From: Coprobacillaceae bacterium UN01-12pH3A
GTDB taxonomy: Bacteria > Bacillota_I > Bacilli_A > Erysipelotrichales > Coprobacillaceae
Assembly: GCA_027676805.1 (NCBI GenBank)
Contig: JAQENU010000009.1
Location: forward strand, 1-64,000
Direction of reading: 5' to 3'
Length of the DNA stretch: 64,000 bases
A program made the translations under genes and the position numbers. Every line of letters starts with the position of its first letter. Within the stretch, counting starts at the first letter, position 1. Below the pieces are notes generated by a model. The model did no database searches. It had not been told where the DNA came from and worked only from the letters and a program-made list of their open reading frames with translations. Shown here in pieces: positions 10,531-19,240 of this stretch.

Positions 10531-10726
10531 CTGACCGAGATCGTATACAATCAAGTTGTACACTTCTTGAATGATTCATAAATTCTTATTACAAGATTAT
10601 TCAATCACATATTGTATGTAAAGTCAAATGCTAATTTAAGCAACTTTATATCTTTAGTTTATTTCAAAATCTTCTCTGACTGACCGAAATCCTGTGCATT
10701 CATAAAGTGTACAATATGAATGATTC
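10531..10726. repeat. Two diverged 47-bp direct repeats
   Basis: Copies at 10531-10577 and 10680-10726 have equal length and match at about 32 of 47 positions. Both ends are conserved (CTGACCGA at one side, TGAATGATTC at the other) and each has a GTACA in the middle. They lie between two minus-strand genes, the first copy in the leader of the 76-residue protein. They may be regulator sites or the relic of a duplicated leader. Confidence 0.45.
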
Positions 10727-10780
10727 TATTATAAAAATAATAAAAGCAGATTCCTTGGTTTTAAACAATCATGGAATTTT

Positions 10781-12646
10781 TTAGTTAGAAGAAGCAGCCT
10801 CCCATTTATCCATCATTTCTAATAACTGTGCTTCATTTTCTTCGATTTGAGAAGCTAACTCGTTGTATTTTACGTAATCATTAACGTATTCGTCTAAATG
10901 AAGCAAGTCATTGAGTTCTTGAATCTTTTTTTCTAATTCTGAGATGGTTTGCTCTATTTTGCGAATTTCATTTTGTTTCTTTCGATCGATTACCTGTTTT
11001 GCCTTGTGTTCAAAATAATCAGTCTCTTTTTTAATTTCTGTTTTCTGATTACTGATCTGTTCAATATAGTGGTCATAGCTGCCGGGAAAATTGATCAATT
11101 CTTTAGGCGTCATTTCTACAATTCGAGTGGCAATCTTATTAATAAAATAACGATCATGACTGATGAATAAAACGGTTCCCTCAAATTCTAAAAGGGCTTC
11201 CTCAAGGATTTCTTTTGAAGCAATATCTAAGTGGTTCGTCGGTTCATCCAGAATCAGCAGGTTGGCATTGGTTAAGATCAATTTTGCTAAAACGACACGC
11301 CCTTTTTCTCCTCCGCTTAGCATCTGAACTTCTTTAAATACATCGTCATTTTTAAATTGAAATGAAGCAAGGATACTGCGAACCTGAGTATTGTTCATTT
11401 TAGGATAGTCATCTTGAATTTCATTAAAAATTGATTTAAGCGGATGCAAAGAGGTATGTTCCTGATCGTAGTAGGCTGTCTCGACATGCGTGCCAAAGGT
11501 AATCTTTCCTTCACTTGGAGATAATTGCTGCAAGATCAGTTTAAACAGAGTGGTTTTTCCAATTCCATTGGGCCCGATTAAGGCGATGCGTTCGCCTCTT
11601 TTTACGTCTAAGCTAAGATGCTGAAACAGCCATTCCTGATCATAGCGATAACTTAGATTTTCAAACTGCAATACATTATAACCGCTTTGAATCTGCGGGT
11701 GAAAACGCAGGCGGATAGTTTCCGGATCACTTTCCGGTTTATCCATCTTCTCCATTTTTTCTAACTGCTTTTCTTTGCTCATTGCTCGCTTAATCGATTT
11801 TTCTCGATTGTATGAACGCAGCAATTGAATGCTTTCTTCCTGCTTTTTAATTATTCGCTGCTGGTTTTCATAATGCTTCATTTCTACTTCTTTATCTTTG
11901 GAGCGAGTGTTGACATAAAAACTGTAGTTACCGCGGAAAAGCTTAGATTTTCCATGTTCGACTTCCAAGATAGAAGTACAGACTTGATCGATAAAATAAC
12001 GGTCATGGCTGATGATCACTACAGCGTGATTATAATTCTTTAAATAGGTTTCCAGCCACATGATCGCTTTTGTATCTAAATGGTTCGTCGGTTCATCCAG
12101 CAATAAAAGAGTAGGCTGAAGCAATAATAGCTTTGCAAGAGAAACACGTGTTTTCTGACCGCCGGATAAGGACTGAATGGTTAGATTAAAATCACCTTCG
12201 TTAAAGCCCAGACCTTTCAATACACCCTTGATACGGCTTTGATAACTGTATCCGTCTAGCTCGCTGAAACGATGCGTTAATTCATCATATTCCCTCATAA
12301 TTGAATCCAGCTGCTGCGTTTGGCTCATTTGGCTTTCTAATTCGCGCATTCTATTCTCCATTAAAATGATTGGTTCAAACACCTTGATCATTTCCGAATA
12401 AATCGTTTCATTCAAATGAAGATTGCTTTCCTGCGTTAAATAGCCGATAGTGGTTCCTTTCGCTTTATATATATCCCCGCCATCAAAACTTTCCTGATCA
12501 GAGATAATTCGCATTAAAGTTGATTTACCTGCACCATTAACACCGACGATAGCGATTTTTTCGTTATTTTCTATTTTAAAAGTAATATCTTTTAATATGG
12601 ATGTCGTACCAAAAGACTTTGAAATATTACTGCATTGTAAAAGCAT
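10781..12646 (-). CDS. ABC-F family ATPase
   Basis: A 621-residue soluble protein with two ABC ATPase domains and no membrane segments, typical of the ribosome-associated ABC-F family (translation factors and antibiotic-resistance proteins). Domain 1 has Walker A GVNGAGKST, signature LSGGQKTRVSLAK and LLLLDEPTNHLD. Domain 2 has GPNGIGKTT, LSGGEKGRVVLAK and LLILDEPTNHLD. A charged linker joins them and a Lys/Glu-rich coiled-coil tail follows. The linker looks like a housekeeping YdiF/Uup-type rather than a long resistance-type linker, but I cannot settle this. ATG 12646 is preferred over GTG 12655, because GAGGTGAG gives good spacing to the ATG. Confidence 0.9.
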   Translation of the reverse strand: MLLQCSNISKSFGTTSILKDITFKIENNEKIAIVGVNGAGKSTLMRIISDQESFDGGDIYKAKGTTIGYLTQESNLHLNETIYSEMIKVFEPIILMENRMRELESQMSQTQQLDSIMREYDELTHRFSELDGYSYQSRIKGVLKGLGFNEGDFNLTIQSLSGGQKTRVSLAKLLLLQPTLLLLDEPTNHLDTKAIMWLETYLKNYNHAVVIISHDRYFIDQVCTSILEVEHGKSKLFRGNYSFYVNTRSKDKEVEMKHYENQQRIIKKQEESIQLLRSYNREKSIKRAMSKEKQLEKMEKMDKPESDPETIRLRFHPQIQSGYNVLQFENLSYRYDQEWLFQHLSLDVKRGERIALIGPNGIGKTTLFKLILQQLSPSEGKITFGTHVETAYYDQEHTSLHPLKSIFNEIQDDYPKMNNTQVRSILASFQFKNDDVFKEVQMLSGGEKGRVVLAKLILTNANLLILDEPTNHLDIASKEILEEALLEFEGTVLFISHDRYFINKIATRIVEMTPKELINFPGSYDHYIEQISNQKTEIKKETDYFEHKAKQVIDRKKQNEIRKIEQTISELEKKIQELNDLLHLDEYVNDYVKYNELASQIEENEAQLLEMMDKWEAASSN

Positions 12647-12701
12647 TTCTCTCACCTCACATAGTCCTTATTGTAACAAAAATATTTTTTAATTTATATA
12701 T

Positions 12702-12764
12702 TGTGTATTACACAGTGATGTGCTATACTGTGTTTGACACATATATGTGCATTACACATATACA
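12702..12764 (+). promoter_or_regulatory. Palindrome-rich promoter region, candidate PadR operators
   Basis: Contains TGTGTATTACACA (12702-12714) and the perfect palindrome CACATATATGTG (12738-12749). A third ATGTG...CACAT pair overlaps them at 12744-12758. A TTGACA -35 at 12734-12739 lies inside the cluster, with a CATATA/TATACA -10 about 17-19 bases on. PadR proteins typically bind ATGT/ACAT palindromes and repress themselves, which fits the gene downstream. The divergent ABC-F gene may share the control. Confidence 0.6.
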
Positions 12765-12796
12765 GAAAGGAGATGAGCAGCTATCAAGAGATTAAG

Positions 12797-12826
12797 TTGC
12801 CAGCTAACTTGGAGTAAGTGTATAAT
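12797..12826 (+). promoter_or_regulatory. Proximal promoter of padR gene
   Basis: TTGCCA at 12797-12802, 18-base spacer, consensus TATAAT at 12821-12826, 28 bases before the PadR start codon. Confidence 0.65.
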
Positions 12827-12853
12827 GAGTGATAAAGAGAGTAGGTGAAGACG

Positions 12854-13177
12854 ATGGATACTCAATTTAAAAAAGGAGTGTTAGATATTTGTGTATTAGC
12901 GGCTATATCGAAGAATGAAATGTATGGGTATGGTCTGAAAGTAGAAATGTCCAAATTAATGGATATTAATGAAAACACTTTATATCCATTGCTGAGAAGA
13001 TTAGAAAAAGACGGATTATTGGAAACATACACAAAAACAAGTGAAGCAGGCAGAGCTAGAAAATATTATTTAATTACTTCCAAAGGAACTGATTATTTGG
13101 AAACAATGAAAAAGGAATGGAAACAATTTACTAAAAGCGTGGATAAGATCCTAGAAGGAGGATATACAAATGAGTAA
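12854..13177 (+). CDS. PadR-family transcriptional regulator
   Basis: A 107-residue winged-helix repressor: FKKGVLDICVLAAISK, MYGYGLKVEMSK, then NENTLYPLLRRLEKDGLLE and the wing SEAGRARKYYLIT. The C-terminal dimerisation helix is short, as in PadR subfamily 2. ATG 12854 is chosen over GTG 12845 because AGGTG lies 5' of it. It overlaps the next gene by 8 bases. PadR genes paired with a HAAS/DUF1700 membrane or surface protein are common in Firmicutes and usually respond to envelope stress or drugs. Candidate operators lie in the upstream palindromes. Confidence 0.9.
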   Translation: MDTQFKKGVLDICVLAAISKNEMYGYGLKVEMSKLMDINENTLYPLLRRLEKDGLLETYTKTSEAGRARKYYLITSKGTDYLETMKKEWKQFTKSVDKILEGGYTNE

Positions 13178-14228
13178 ACAAGAATTTTTAGATATTCTGG
13201 AAGAAAAATTAAGTGCTAAAGTTAATCGTGAAGAGACGGCTTCTTTAGTTCAATATTATGATGGGTATATCGATGAAGCCCTGGATTTTGGTATGAGTGA
13301 ATCAGAAATTATCGAGCAATTGGGAGATTTAGATTTACTGGTAGATGAGATTACTCAGGGGTTGTCTCAGGAAAATATTGATATTTCCACAAGAGAAATC
13401 GCAGTCACAACAAATAATCTTGAGGGGTTGGAAATGGATCTTCGCAATACTTCGGTAGAAGTTGTATATGATGATACGATCAGTGGAATCAGTGTGAAAG
13501 TAGATAAGCGCTTTAAACAGGATTATTTAGTAAAAACAATTGACGGGGTATTTAAAATTAAACAGATTAAATCATCAATCTCTGTCGGACCGGGGTTTGT
13601 AGTGCGTTATAATCGCGGAGAAGATAAGCGCTTGTTTGATTTCGATTTTAACTTTGATTTGGAAATTAAATCACGTAAATTATATGTCAGAATTCCAACT
13701 AGCTATGATTTAGAGACTTCGATTGTCACAACGAACGCTAAAATTGATATTAGCGAGGGAAATGATAAGGTTCAAACCGCACCGGTTCGTTTAGCTACGA
13801 CATGCAGTTCAATCACAGTTAACAATATGAAAATCAGAGATCTTCATTTAAAAACAACAAATGCGGCAATACGCTTAAATAATGTGGACAGTGAAGTTTT
13901 AGAAGCAATAACCTCTAATGCGAAAATTGTGATGGAAGATGTGCTGGCAAAACAATTAAAGGTGCATACAACCAACGCTAAAATCCAATTAGATGATGTC
14001 TTGTTTTTAGAAGGCAGAATAAAAACAACGAATGCAAAGATCAGCTGTGCTTTAAGAAACAATGATTTGGCTAAACGTGTTCGCTATAAAACAAGTAATT
14101 CAAAGGTTGTCATTGATGGAGTACGTTACGATAACAGAGGGGAACTGGATTTTAATGATCAGGGCGAATTGATGAAATTAGATGTTCAGACAACCAATGC
14201 AAAAATCGAATTAGAAAACTTTAGGTAG
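13170..14228 (+). CDS. HAAS (DUF1700)/DUF4097 protein with TTNAKI beta-helix repeats
   Basis: A 352-residue protein. Residues 1-70 resemble the HAAS domain, an alpha-helical partner of PadR-type regulators (KQEFLDILEEKLS, YYDGYIDEALDFGMSESEIIEQLG). The rest is a DUF4097-like beta-solenoid. From about residue 185 on there are seven repeats of the form T(T/S)N(A/S)(K/A)(I/V), spaced about 20 residues, e.g. VTTNAKIDIS, TTNAKIQLDD and TTNAKIELEN, each probably one coil. There is no transmembrane segment, unlike many family members. It is translationally coupled to padR by overlap, so the pair probably forms one sensing unit. The exact role is unknown. Confidence 0.8.
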   Translation: MSKQEFLDILEEKLSAKVNREETASLVQYYDGYIDEALDFGMSESEIIEQLGDLDLLVDEITQGLSQENIDISTREIAVTTNNLEGLEMDLRNTSVEVVYDDTISGISVKVDKRFKQDYLVKTIDGVFKIKQIKSSISVGPGFVVRYNRGEDKRLFDFDFNFDLEIKSRKLYVRIPTSYDLETSIVTTNAKIDISEGNDKVQTAPVRLATTCSSITVNNMKIRDLHLKTTNAAIRLNNVDSEVLEAITSNAKIVMEDVLAKQLKVHTTNAKIQLDDVLFLEGRIKTTNAKISCALRNNDLAKRVRYKTSNSKVVIDGVRYDNRGELDFNDQGELMKLDVQTTNAKIELENFR

Positions 14229-14231
14229 CGG

Positions 14232-14260
14232 GATGGCAAGGTTGGTCTTGCCATTCTTTT
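14232..14260 (+). terminator. Terminator after padR operon
   Basis: 8-bp stem ATGGCAAG/CTTGCCAT, 6-base loop, then TCTTTT. The following 14260-14460 is very AT-rich (poly A/T, no gene seen). Confidence 0.75.
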
Positions 14261-14468
14261 AATTTTTGATAAATATAAATTATCTTTTAAGAAAAATAAT
14301 AAATATAAATAGAAAGATGTTAAGATCTTGTTGAAAACTATGAAAATATATAAAATGAAAACTAAATATTTAATATTAGTATTTTAAATACAAAAAAATA
14401 TTAAATATATCTAAATTTCATAAATTATTAATAAAATTATATTGTATTCTCTATAAACATCATGTATA

Positions 14469-14496
14469 ATTGTATACAATACGGACTATGTATAAT
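14469..14496 (+). promoter_or_regulatory. Promoter with GntR-type operator of aconitase operon
   Basis: Perfect palindrome ATTGTATACAAT (14469-14480) followed by TATAAT (14491-14496). The palindrome occupies the -35 position. TTGTATACAA-like palindromes are typical sites of FadR/FCD-type GntR regulators, and such a gene is the third gene of this operon. Feedback control of the operon by it is inferred. Confidence 0.7.
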
Positions 14497-14510
14497 GGGG
14501 GGATCAGTTT

Positions 14511-16433
14511 ATGAACTTAGCGTATAAGATCTTAGCTTCTAAATTAGTATCTGGAGAATTAGTGCCTGGTCAGGAAATAGGAATTCGATTAGATCAAACA
14601 TTAACGCAGGATTCAACAGGAACAATGGCTTACTTACAGTTAGAAGCCATGGGGATTGAGCATGTGGCTGTAGAAAAGGCGGTCGCTTATATTGATCATA
14701 ATATGCTGCAGACGGGGTTTGAAAATATGGATGATCATGAATTTATTCGTTCAGTCGCTAAAAAACATGGAATTGTTTTTTCAAAACCGGGGAATGGTGT
14801 ATGTCATCAGCTGCATTTAGAGAATTTTGCGAAACCGGGAAAAACATTGATCGGATCGGATTCACATACGCCGACATGTGGAGCGATGGGAATGATTGCG
14901 ATTGGAGCCGGTGGTTTGGATGTCGCTGTAGGAATGGCATCGGGAATTTATTATTTATCTTGTCCAAGTGTCATGCAGGTTGTGTTAAAGGGGGAAAAAC
15001 CGGCTTGGGTGAGTGCTAAGGATATTATTTTAGCGGTGTTAAGAAAATTGAGTGTTAAAGGCGGAGTTAATAAGATTATTGAATATACAGGTGCTGGTGC
15101 GGCTTCTTTATCTTTAACTGAAAGAGCGACCATTTGCAACATGGGAGCAGAACTGGGGGCAACAACTTCGATCTTTGCCAGTGATGAACAAACTCATGAA
15201 TACCTTCTTTTGCAGGGACGTGCTAAGGATTATATCGAATTAAAAGCGGATGATGATGCGGTTTATGATGAAACAATTGAGATTGATCTTTCTCAGCTGG
15301 TACCTTTGGTCGCACAGCCGCATTCACCTGATGCGGTTTGTGAGGTCAGTCAATTAGAGGGAATGCCCATTGATCAAGTCGTGATTGGCAGCTGTACGAA
15401 TTCTTCATTTGCCGACATGATGAAGGTCGCACATTTATTAAAAGGAAGGAAAGTGGCAGATCATGTCAGTCTGGTAATTGCTCCGGGATCAAGTAGTATT
15501 CTTGCGATGCTGGCTGAAAACGGCGCCTTAGCAGCAATGATTCAAGCGGGGGCTAGAATTTTGGAATGTGGCTGCGGACCTTGTATAGGAATGGGACAGG
15601 CACCTAAAAGTAAAGGTGTTTCATTGCGTACGATTAATCGTAATTTTAAAGGACGCAGCGGTACAAATGATGCAAATGTCTATTTGGTTTCACCGGAAGT
15701 GGCGGCTTTATCAGCGATCAAAGGATATCTGTCAGATCAGTTTGACGAGGATATGTATTTAGCGGAAATTCCCAATGCGCCGTTTATTAAGAATCCACAT
15801 TTCTTTATCGATGAATATGATTCTGCCCAGGATGTAATCATGGGACCTAATATCAAACCGGTTCCACGTGGTCAAAAGATAGCCGATTCGATCAGCGGAG
15901 AGGTGGTCTTAAAAGTAGGAGATAATATTTCAACTGACCATATTGTTCCATCGGATTCAAAATTACTGCCTTATCGTTCTAATGTGGAACACTTGGCTAA
16001 ATTTGCTTTTAGTAAAGTTGATCCTGAATTTTATGACCGTGCAGTTCGGGCTAAGCAAGGATTTATTGTCGGCGGAGATAACTATGGGCAGGGGTCTTCT
16101 CGTGAACATGCTGCATTGGTACCAAGCTATTTAAATATTCGAGGGGTTATAGCTGTAAGCTTTGCCCGTATTCACCGTTCAAACCTGATCAACAACGGGA
16201 TATTGCCATTAGTAATAAAAAAAGAGGATTATGCCCTGCTTTCAAAAGGAGATCAGTTAGAGCTTGTTGATGTTAAGAATTGTGTGGAAAAAGATCAGGA
16301 AATAACGATTTTGAATAAGACAACAGCCCAATCATTAAAAGCTGTACTCAATCTAAGTCAAAGAGAAAAACAGATGCTGATGTATGGTGGTTTGTTGAAT
16401 ATGATCAAAGAAACCGGAGGGCAAAAAATATGA
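14511..16433 (+). CDS. acn: Aconitate hydratase (short, anaerobe type)
   Basis: A 640-residue 4Fe-4S enzyme converting citrate to isocitrate through cis-aconitate. The large domain shows GSDSHTPTCGAMGMIAIGAGG, and the cluster ligands are in IGSCTNSS and ECGCGPCIGMG. The C-terminal swivel domain has GQGSSREHAAL. At 640 residues it belongs to the short type related to isopropylmalate isomerase, not the 900-residue AcnA. ATG 14511 follows a GGGGGGATC leader. Its stop overlaps the ATG of the isocitrate dehydrogenase gene (ATGA). No citrate synthase gene is in the window. Confidence 0.92.
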   Translation: MNLAYKILASKLVSGELVPGQEIGIRLDQTLTQDSTGTMAYLQLEAMGIEHVAVEKAVAYIDHNMLQTGFENMDDHEFIRSVAKKHGIVFSKPGNGVCHQLHLENFAKPGKTLIGSDSHTPTCGAMGMIAIGAGGLDVAVGMASGIYYLSCPSVMQVVLKGEKPAWVSAKDIILAVLRKLSVKGGVNKIIEYTGAGAASLSLTERATICNMGAELGATTSIFASDEQTHEYLLLQGRAKDYIELKADDDAVYDETIEIDLSQLVPLVAQPHSPDAVCEVSQLEGMPIDQVVIGSCTNSSFADMMKVAHLLKGRKVADHVSLVIAPGSSSILAMLAENGALAAMIQAGARILECGCGPCIGMGQAPKSKGVSLRTINRNFKGRSGTNDANVYLVSPEVAALSAIKGYLSDQFDEDMYLAEIPNAPFIKNPHFFIDEYDSAQDVIMGPNIKPVPRGQKIADSISGEVVLKVGDNISTDHIVPSDSKLLPYRSNVEHLAKFAFSKVDPEFYDRAVRAKQGFIVGGDNYGQGSSREHAALVPSYLNIRGVIAVSFARIHRSNLINNGILPLVIKKEDYALLSKGDQLELVDVKNCVEKDQEITILNKTTAQSLKAVLNLSQREKQMLMYGGLLNMIKETGGQKI

Positions 16434-17434
16434 AAGCAGTATTGATACCTGGAGACGGAATTGGCAAGGAAATATCGGAAAGCATTCTTCAGATCACAGA
16501 AGCATTGCGTTTGAATATCGATTGGGTCACCTATCAGGCCGGAGCAGATTATGCCTTAGCTCATGGAGAACTTTTTGAACCGGGTTTGTTGGAGGCGATT
16601 AAGGAATATAAATGGGCTTTAAAAGGACCGACAGCAACACCGATTGGAACCGGTTTTCGCAGTGTCAATGTTGCGTTGAGACAATATTTTGAAACTTATG
16701 CGAATGTTCGCCCTGTGAAATCATTAGAGGGAATTACTTCACGCTATGAGTTTATTGATTTGGTGACAATTCGTGAAAATACCGAAGACTTATATAAAGG
16801 AATCGAATATAAAATAAACGATAATATGGCAAACGGTGTAAAACTGATTACTCGAAAAGCCAGTGAAAAAATCTGTCGCTATGCTTTCGAGTATGCACAA
16901 AAGCATAATCGTCATAAAGTGACGGCGGTGCATAAAGCGAATATTATGAAATTAACGGATGGACTCTTTTTAGAAGCCTACCGTGAAGTTGCTAAAGATT
17001 ATCCGGAGATTCAAACTCAGGAGATCATTGTTGACAATATGTGCATGCAGTTAGTTTTATATCCGGAAAAATATGATGTGTTAGTGGCACCGAATCTGTA
17101 TGGTGATATTATTTCTGATCTATGCGCCGGACTGGTGGGCGGATTAGGCTTTGCACCGAGTGCTAATATTGGTGATGACTATCATATCTATGAAGCGGCT
17201 CATGGTTCCGCACCGGATATTGCCGGAAAGAATATTGCCAATCCAAGTGCGTTGATCTTATCTTTTGTGATGATGCTGGAAGCATTAGGCGAAAGAAATG
17301 CAGCTCAGAAAATTAAAAAAGCTTTAAATGAAGTAGTAAAAGAAGGAGTGAAAACAACTCCGGATATCGGCGGTCAGGCAACGACAACAGAATTTACTCA
17401 AGCCATTATTAATAAAATTCAAACGGGGAGGTAA
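16430..17434 (+). CDS. icd: Isocitrate dehydrogenase, probably NAD-dependent
   Basis: A 334-residue beta-decarboxylating dehydrogenase that oxidises isocitrate to 2-oxoglutarate. Motifs: GDGIGKEI at the N-terminus, GFRSVNVALRQYFETYANVRP and RENTEDLYKGIEY for substrate binding, APNLYGDIISDL for the metal, and AAHGSAPDIAGKNIANP at the cofactor site. The last motif suggests NAD rather than NADP. Coupled to aconitase by a 4-base overlap, it makes glutamate precursor in a partial TCA branch. Isopropylmalate dehydrogenase is the main alternative, disfavoured by the RENTEDLY motif and the aconitase neighbour. Confidence 0.85.
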   Translation: MKAVLIPGDGIGKEISESILQITEALRLNIDWVTYQAGADYALAHGELFEPGLLEAIKEYKWALKGPTATPIGTGFRSVNVALRQYFETYANVRPVKSLEGITSRYEFIDLVTIRENTEDLYKGIEYKINDNMANGVKLITRKASEKICRYAFEYAQKHNRHKVTAVHKANIMKLTDGLFLEAYREVAKDYPEIQTQEIIVDNMCMQLVLYPEKYDVLVAPNLYGDIISDLCAGLVGGLGFAPSANIGDDYHIYEAAHGSAPDIAGKNIANPSALILSFVMMLEALGERNAAQKIKKALNEVVKEGVKTTPDIGGQATTTEFTQAIINKIQTGR

Positions 17435-17437
17435 TCT

Positions 17438-18118
17438 ATGGATACAGCTACAAAAAGTAATATTTTAAAAGAACGCGGGTCGTTAGGAAATCGAACATTC
17501 TTGATTTTAAGGGATAAGATTTTAAATGAAGAATACGCTAAAGGGCAAAAGCTGAATGAAGTCACTTTAGCGAGGGAGCTGGAAATCAGCCGTACACCGA
17601 TTCGTGAAGCACTAAAGCAGCTTGAACTTGAGGGACTGGTTCGCAGTATTCCCAATAAAGGCGTTTATGTCATTGGTTTTAGCGCTCGTGATATTGATGA
17701 TATGTTTGAGATTCGCTTAGCACTGGAAGGCTTGGCAATTGAATTGGCCATTGACCGTATGGATGAAGATCATCTCAATAAGATCAAAGAAATTTTTGAA
17801 TTAATGGAATTTTATACAATGAAGGATGATCAGAAAAAGATCGCTTCATTAAATATCGAATATCATGATGCGATCTATCAATCGACACGTTCTCAATACT
17901 TTGCGCAGTTACTAAAAGATATTAACTATTATGTATCGGTTACTTCACGTCATTCGATCTCTCAGCCGGAACGATTGGATACCGCGCTGGAAGAACACAA
18001 AGCCATCTTTGAAGCCATCTTAAATAAAGATAAAAAAAGTGCGCGTGAAATGATCAAACGTCATATTCGTTCCACTCAGACATTAGTAAAACAGTTTTAT
18101 GCGAAAAAGGCGCAGTAA
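17438..18118 (+). CDS. GntR-family (FadR/FCD) regulator of the aconitase operon
   Basis: A 226-residue regulator. The N-terminal winged helix (about 10-80) includes ARELEISRTPIREALKQLE and VRSIPNKGVYV. The C-terminal FCD helical domain (about 90-215) has EIRLALEGLAIELAI and conserved His near LNIEYHDAIYQ and EEHKAIFEAI, which in this family bind a metal and a carboxylate ligand. Third gene of the operon, 3 bases after icd. A citrate-cycle acid is a reasonable effector. The palindrome at 14469-14480 is its probable operator. Confidence 0.88.
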   Translation: MDTATKSNILKERGSLGNRTFLILRDKILNEEYAKGQKLNEVTLARELEISRTPIREALKQLELEGLVRSIPNKGVYVIGFSARDIDDMFEIRLALEGLAIELAIDRMDEDHLNKIKEIFELMEFYTMKDDQKKIASLNIEYHDAIYQSTRSQYFAQLLKDINYYVSVTSRHSISQPERLDTALEEHKAIFEAILNKDKKSAREMIKRHIRSTQTLVKQFYAKKAQ

Positions 18119-18128
18119 GCTGTTTTTT

Positions 18129-19199
18129 ATGGATAAAAAGATAATCGCTTCTCAGCTGACGGGAAGAACGATTGCTATCAGTGATATTCATGGTCATTTA
18201 GATTTATTTGAGCAGCTCCTTGATAAAGTTCATTATTCTGCGCAAGATAACTTGATTATTATTGGGGATTATGTGGAAAAAGGGGAACAGATTTTAGATA
18301 CAATTCATCGCATGCAGGATTTAGCACTGTGTCAGAATGTTTATATTTTAAATGGAAATTGTGAATGGGCTGTTTTGGATATGGTCTATCATTCTTATCA
18401 TTTAAAGCATTATCTCAATAATGTCAGCTATAGTATTTTCCATGAAGTGTTTCGCAAGCATTGTATTGATTATCGCCGGCATGAGGAATCAACATTGAAA
18501 ATTTTAGCGCAGCTGCTTTTAAAAGAAGAGCTGGCTTTTATTGAATCTTGTGCGGTGATGCTGAAAACGAAGGAGTATATCTTTGTACATGCAGGAATTG
18601 AAGATCGTTTGGATTTTGAAAACAGTTCACTCTCATCATTATTGGAACAGCGCTATTTTATGAATGGTCAGCATCCTTTGGAGCAGTGTGTAGTCGTTGG
18701 GCATTTGCCTGCCGCTAATTACCATTTATACCATATTGACAACCGTATCATCATTGATGAAAACAAGCGTATGATCAGCATCGATGGCGGTGTTGGGGTA
18801 AAAATCGTCTGTCAGTTGAACGCCTTGATTATCGATCAAGGATATCAGACACAGTATGTGCGACCATTTAAACATGCGACTATCAAGAAAGCCTATTATC
18901 CGGGGATCTGCCATCATCATAAAGTGACATGGCCGCATTATGAGGTCAGCGTGCTTAAAAGACAGGATGAATTTTCACTTTGTCAAAAGGTATACAACAA
19001 AGAAAAACTTTCGATTAAAAACGAATTTTTATATTTTAAAAATGATCAGTGGTACTGTCAGGATGACTACATTGACTACCATGTGAATGTTGAGGTAAAT
19101 GATGTCGTGGATGTGATTGATATTTACGGAAAATATGCTTATATCATAAAGGACCATGAGGTTGGCTGGATTTTAAAAGATTGTTTAATGAATATGTAA
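18129..19199 (+). CDS. Metallophosphoesterase with C-terminal extension
   Basis: A 356-residue calcineurin-like phosphoesterase. Motifs in order: SDIHGHLDL (metal 1), IGDYVEKG (bridging Asp), LNGNCEW and VHAGIED. The family motif GNHE reads GNCE here, replacing the catalytic His, and the PPP-type GDxxDRG reads GDYVEKG. It may therefore have altered activity. The first 240 residues hold the enzyme fold; the last 110 are an unrecognised beta-rich tail ending in a segment that may be SH3-like. A longer start at 18099 overlaps the GntR gene; neither start has a clear ribosome site. It could be a Ser/Thr or diadenosine polyphosphate phosphatase. Confidence 0.75.
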   Translation: MDKKIIASQLTGRTIAISDIHGHLDLFEQLLDKVHYSAQDNLIIIGDYVEKGEQILDTIHRMQDLALCQNVYILNGNCEWAVLDMVYHSYHLKHYLNNVSYSIFHEVFRKHCIDYRRHEESTLKILAQLLLKEELAFIESCAVMLKTKEYIFVHAGIEDRLDFENSSLSSLLEQRYFMNGQHPLEQCVVVGHLPAANYHLYHIDNRIIIDENKRMISIDGGVGVKIVCQLNALIIDQGYQTQYVRPFKHATIKKAYYPGICHHHKVTWPHYEVSVLKRQDEFSLCQKVYNKEKLSIKNEFLYFKNDQWYCQDDYIDYHVNVEVNDVVDVIDIYGKYAYIIKDHEVGWILKDCLMNM

Positions 19200-19240
19200 T
19201 AAAACGATTAGAAACGCTCAAACTATAATGGGTGATAAAA

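Noticed and set aside
12774..12818. Short frame MSSYQEIKLPANLE after AAAGGAG upstream of padR
   Set aside because: The AAAGGAG is directly against the ATG with no spacing, and the frame overlaps the proximal promoter.
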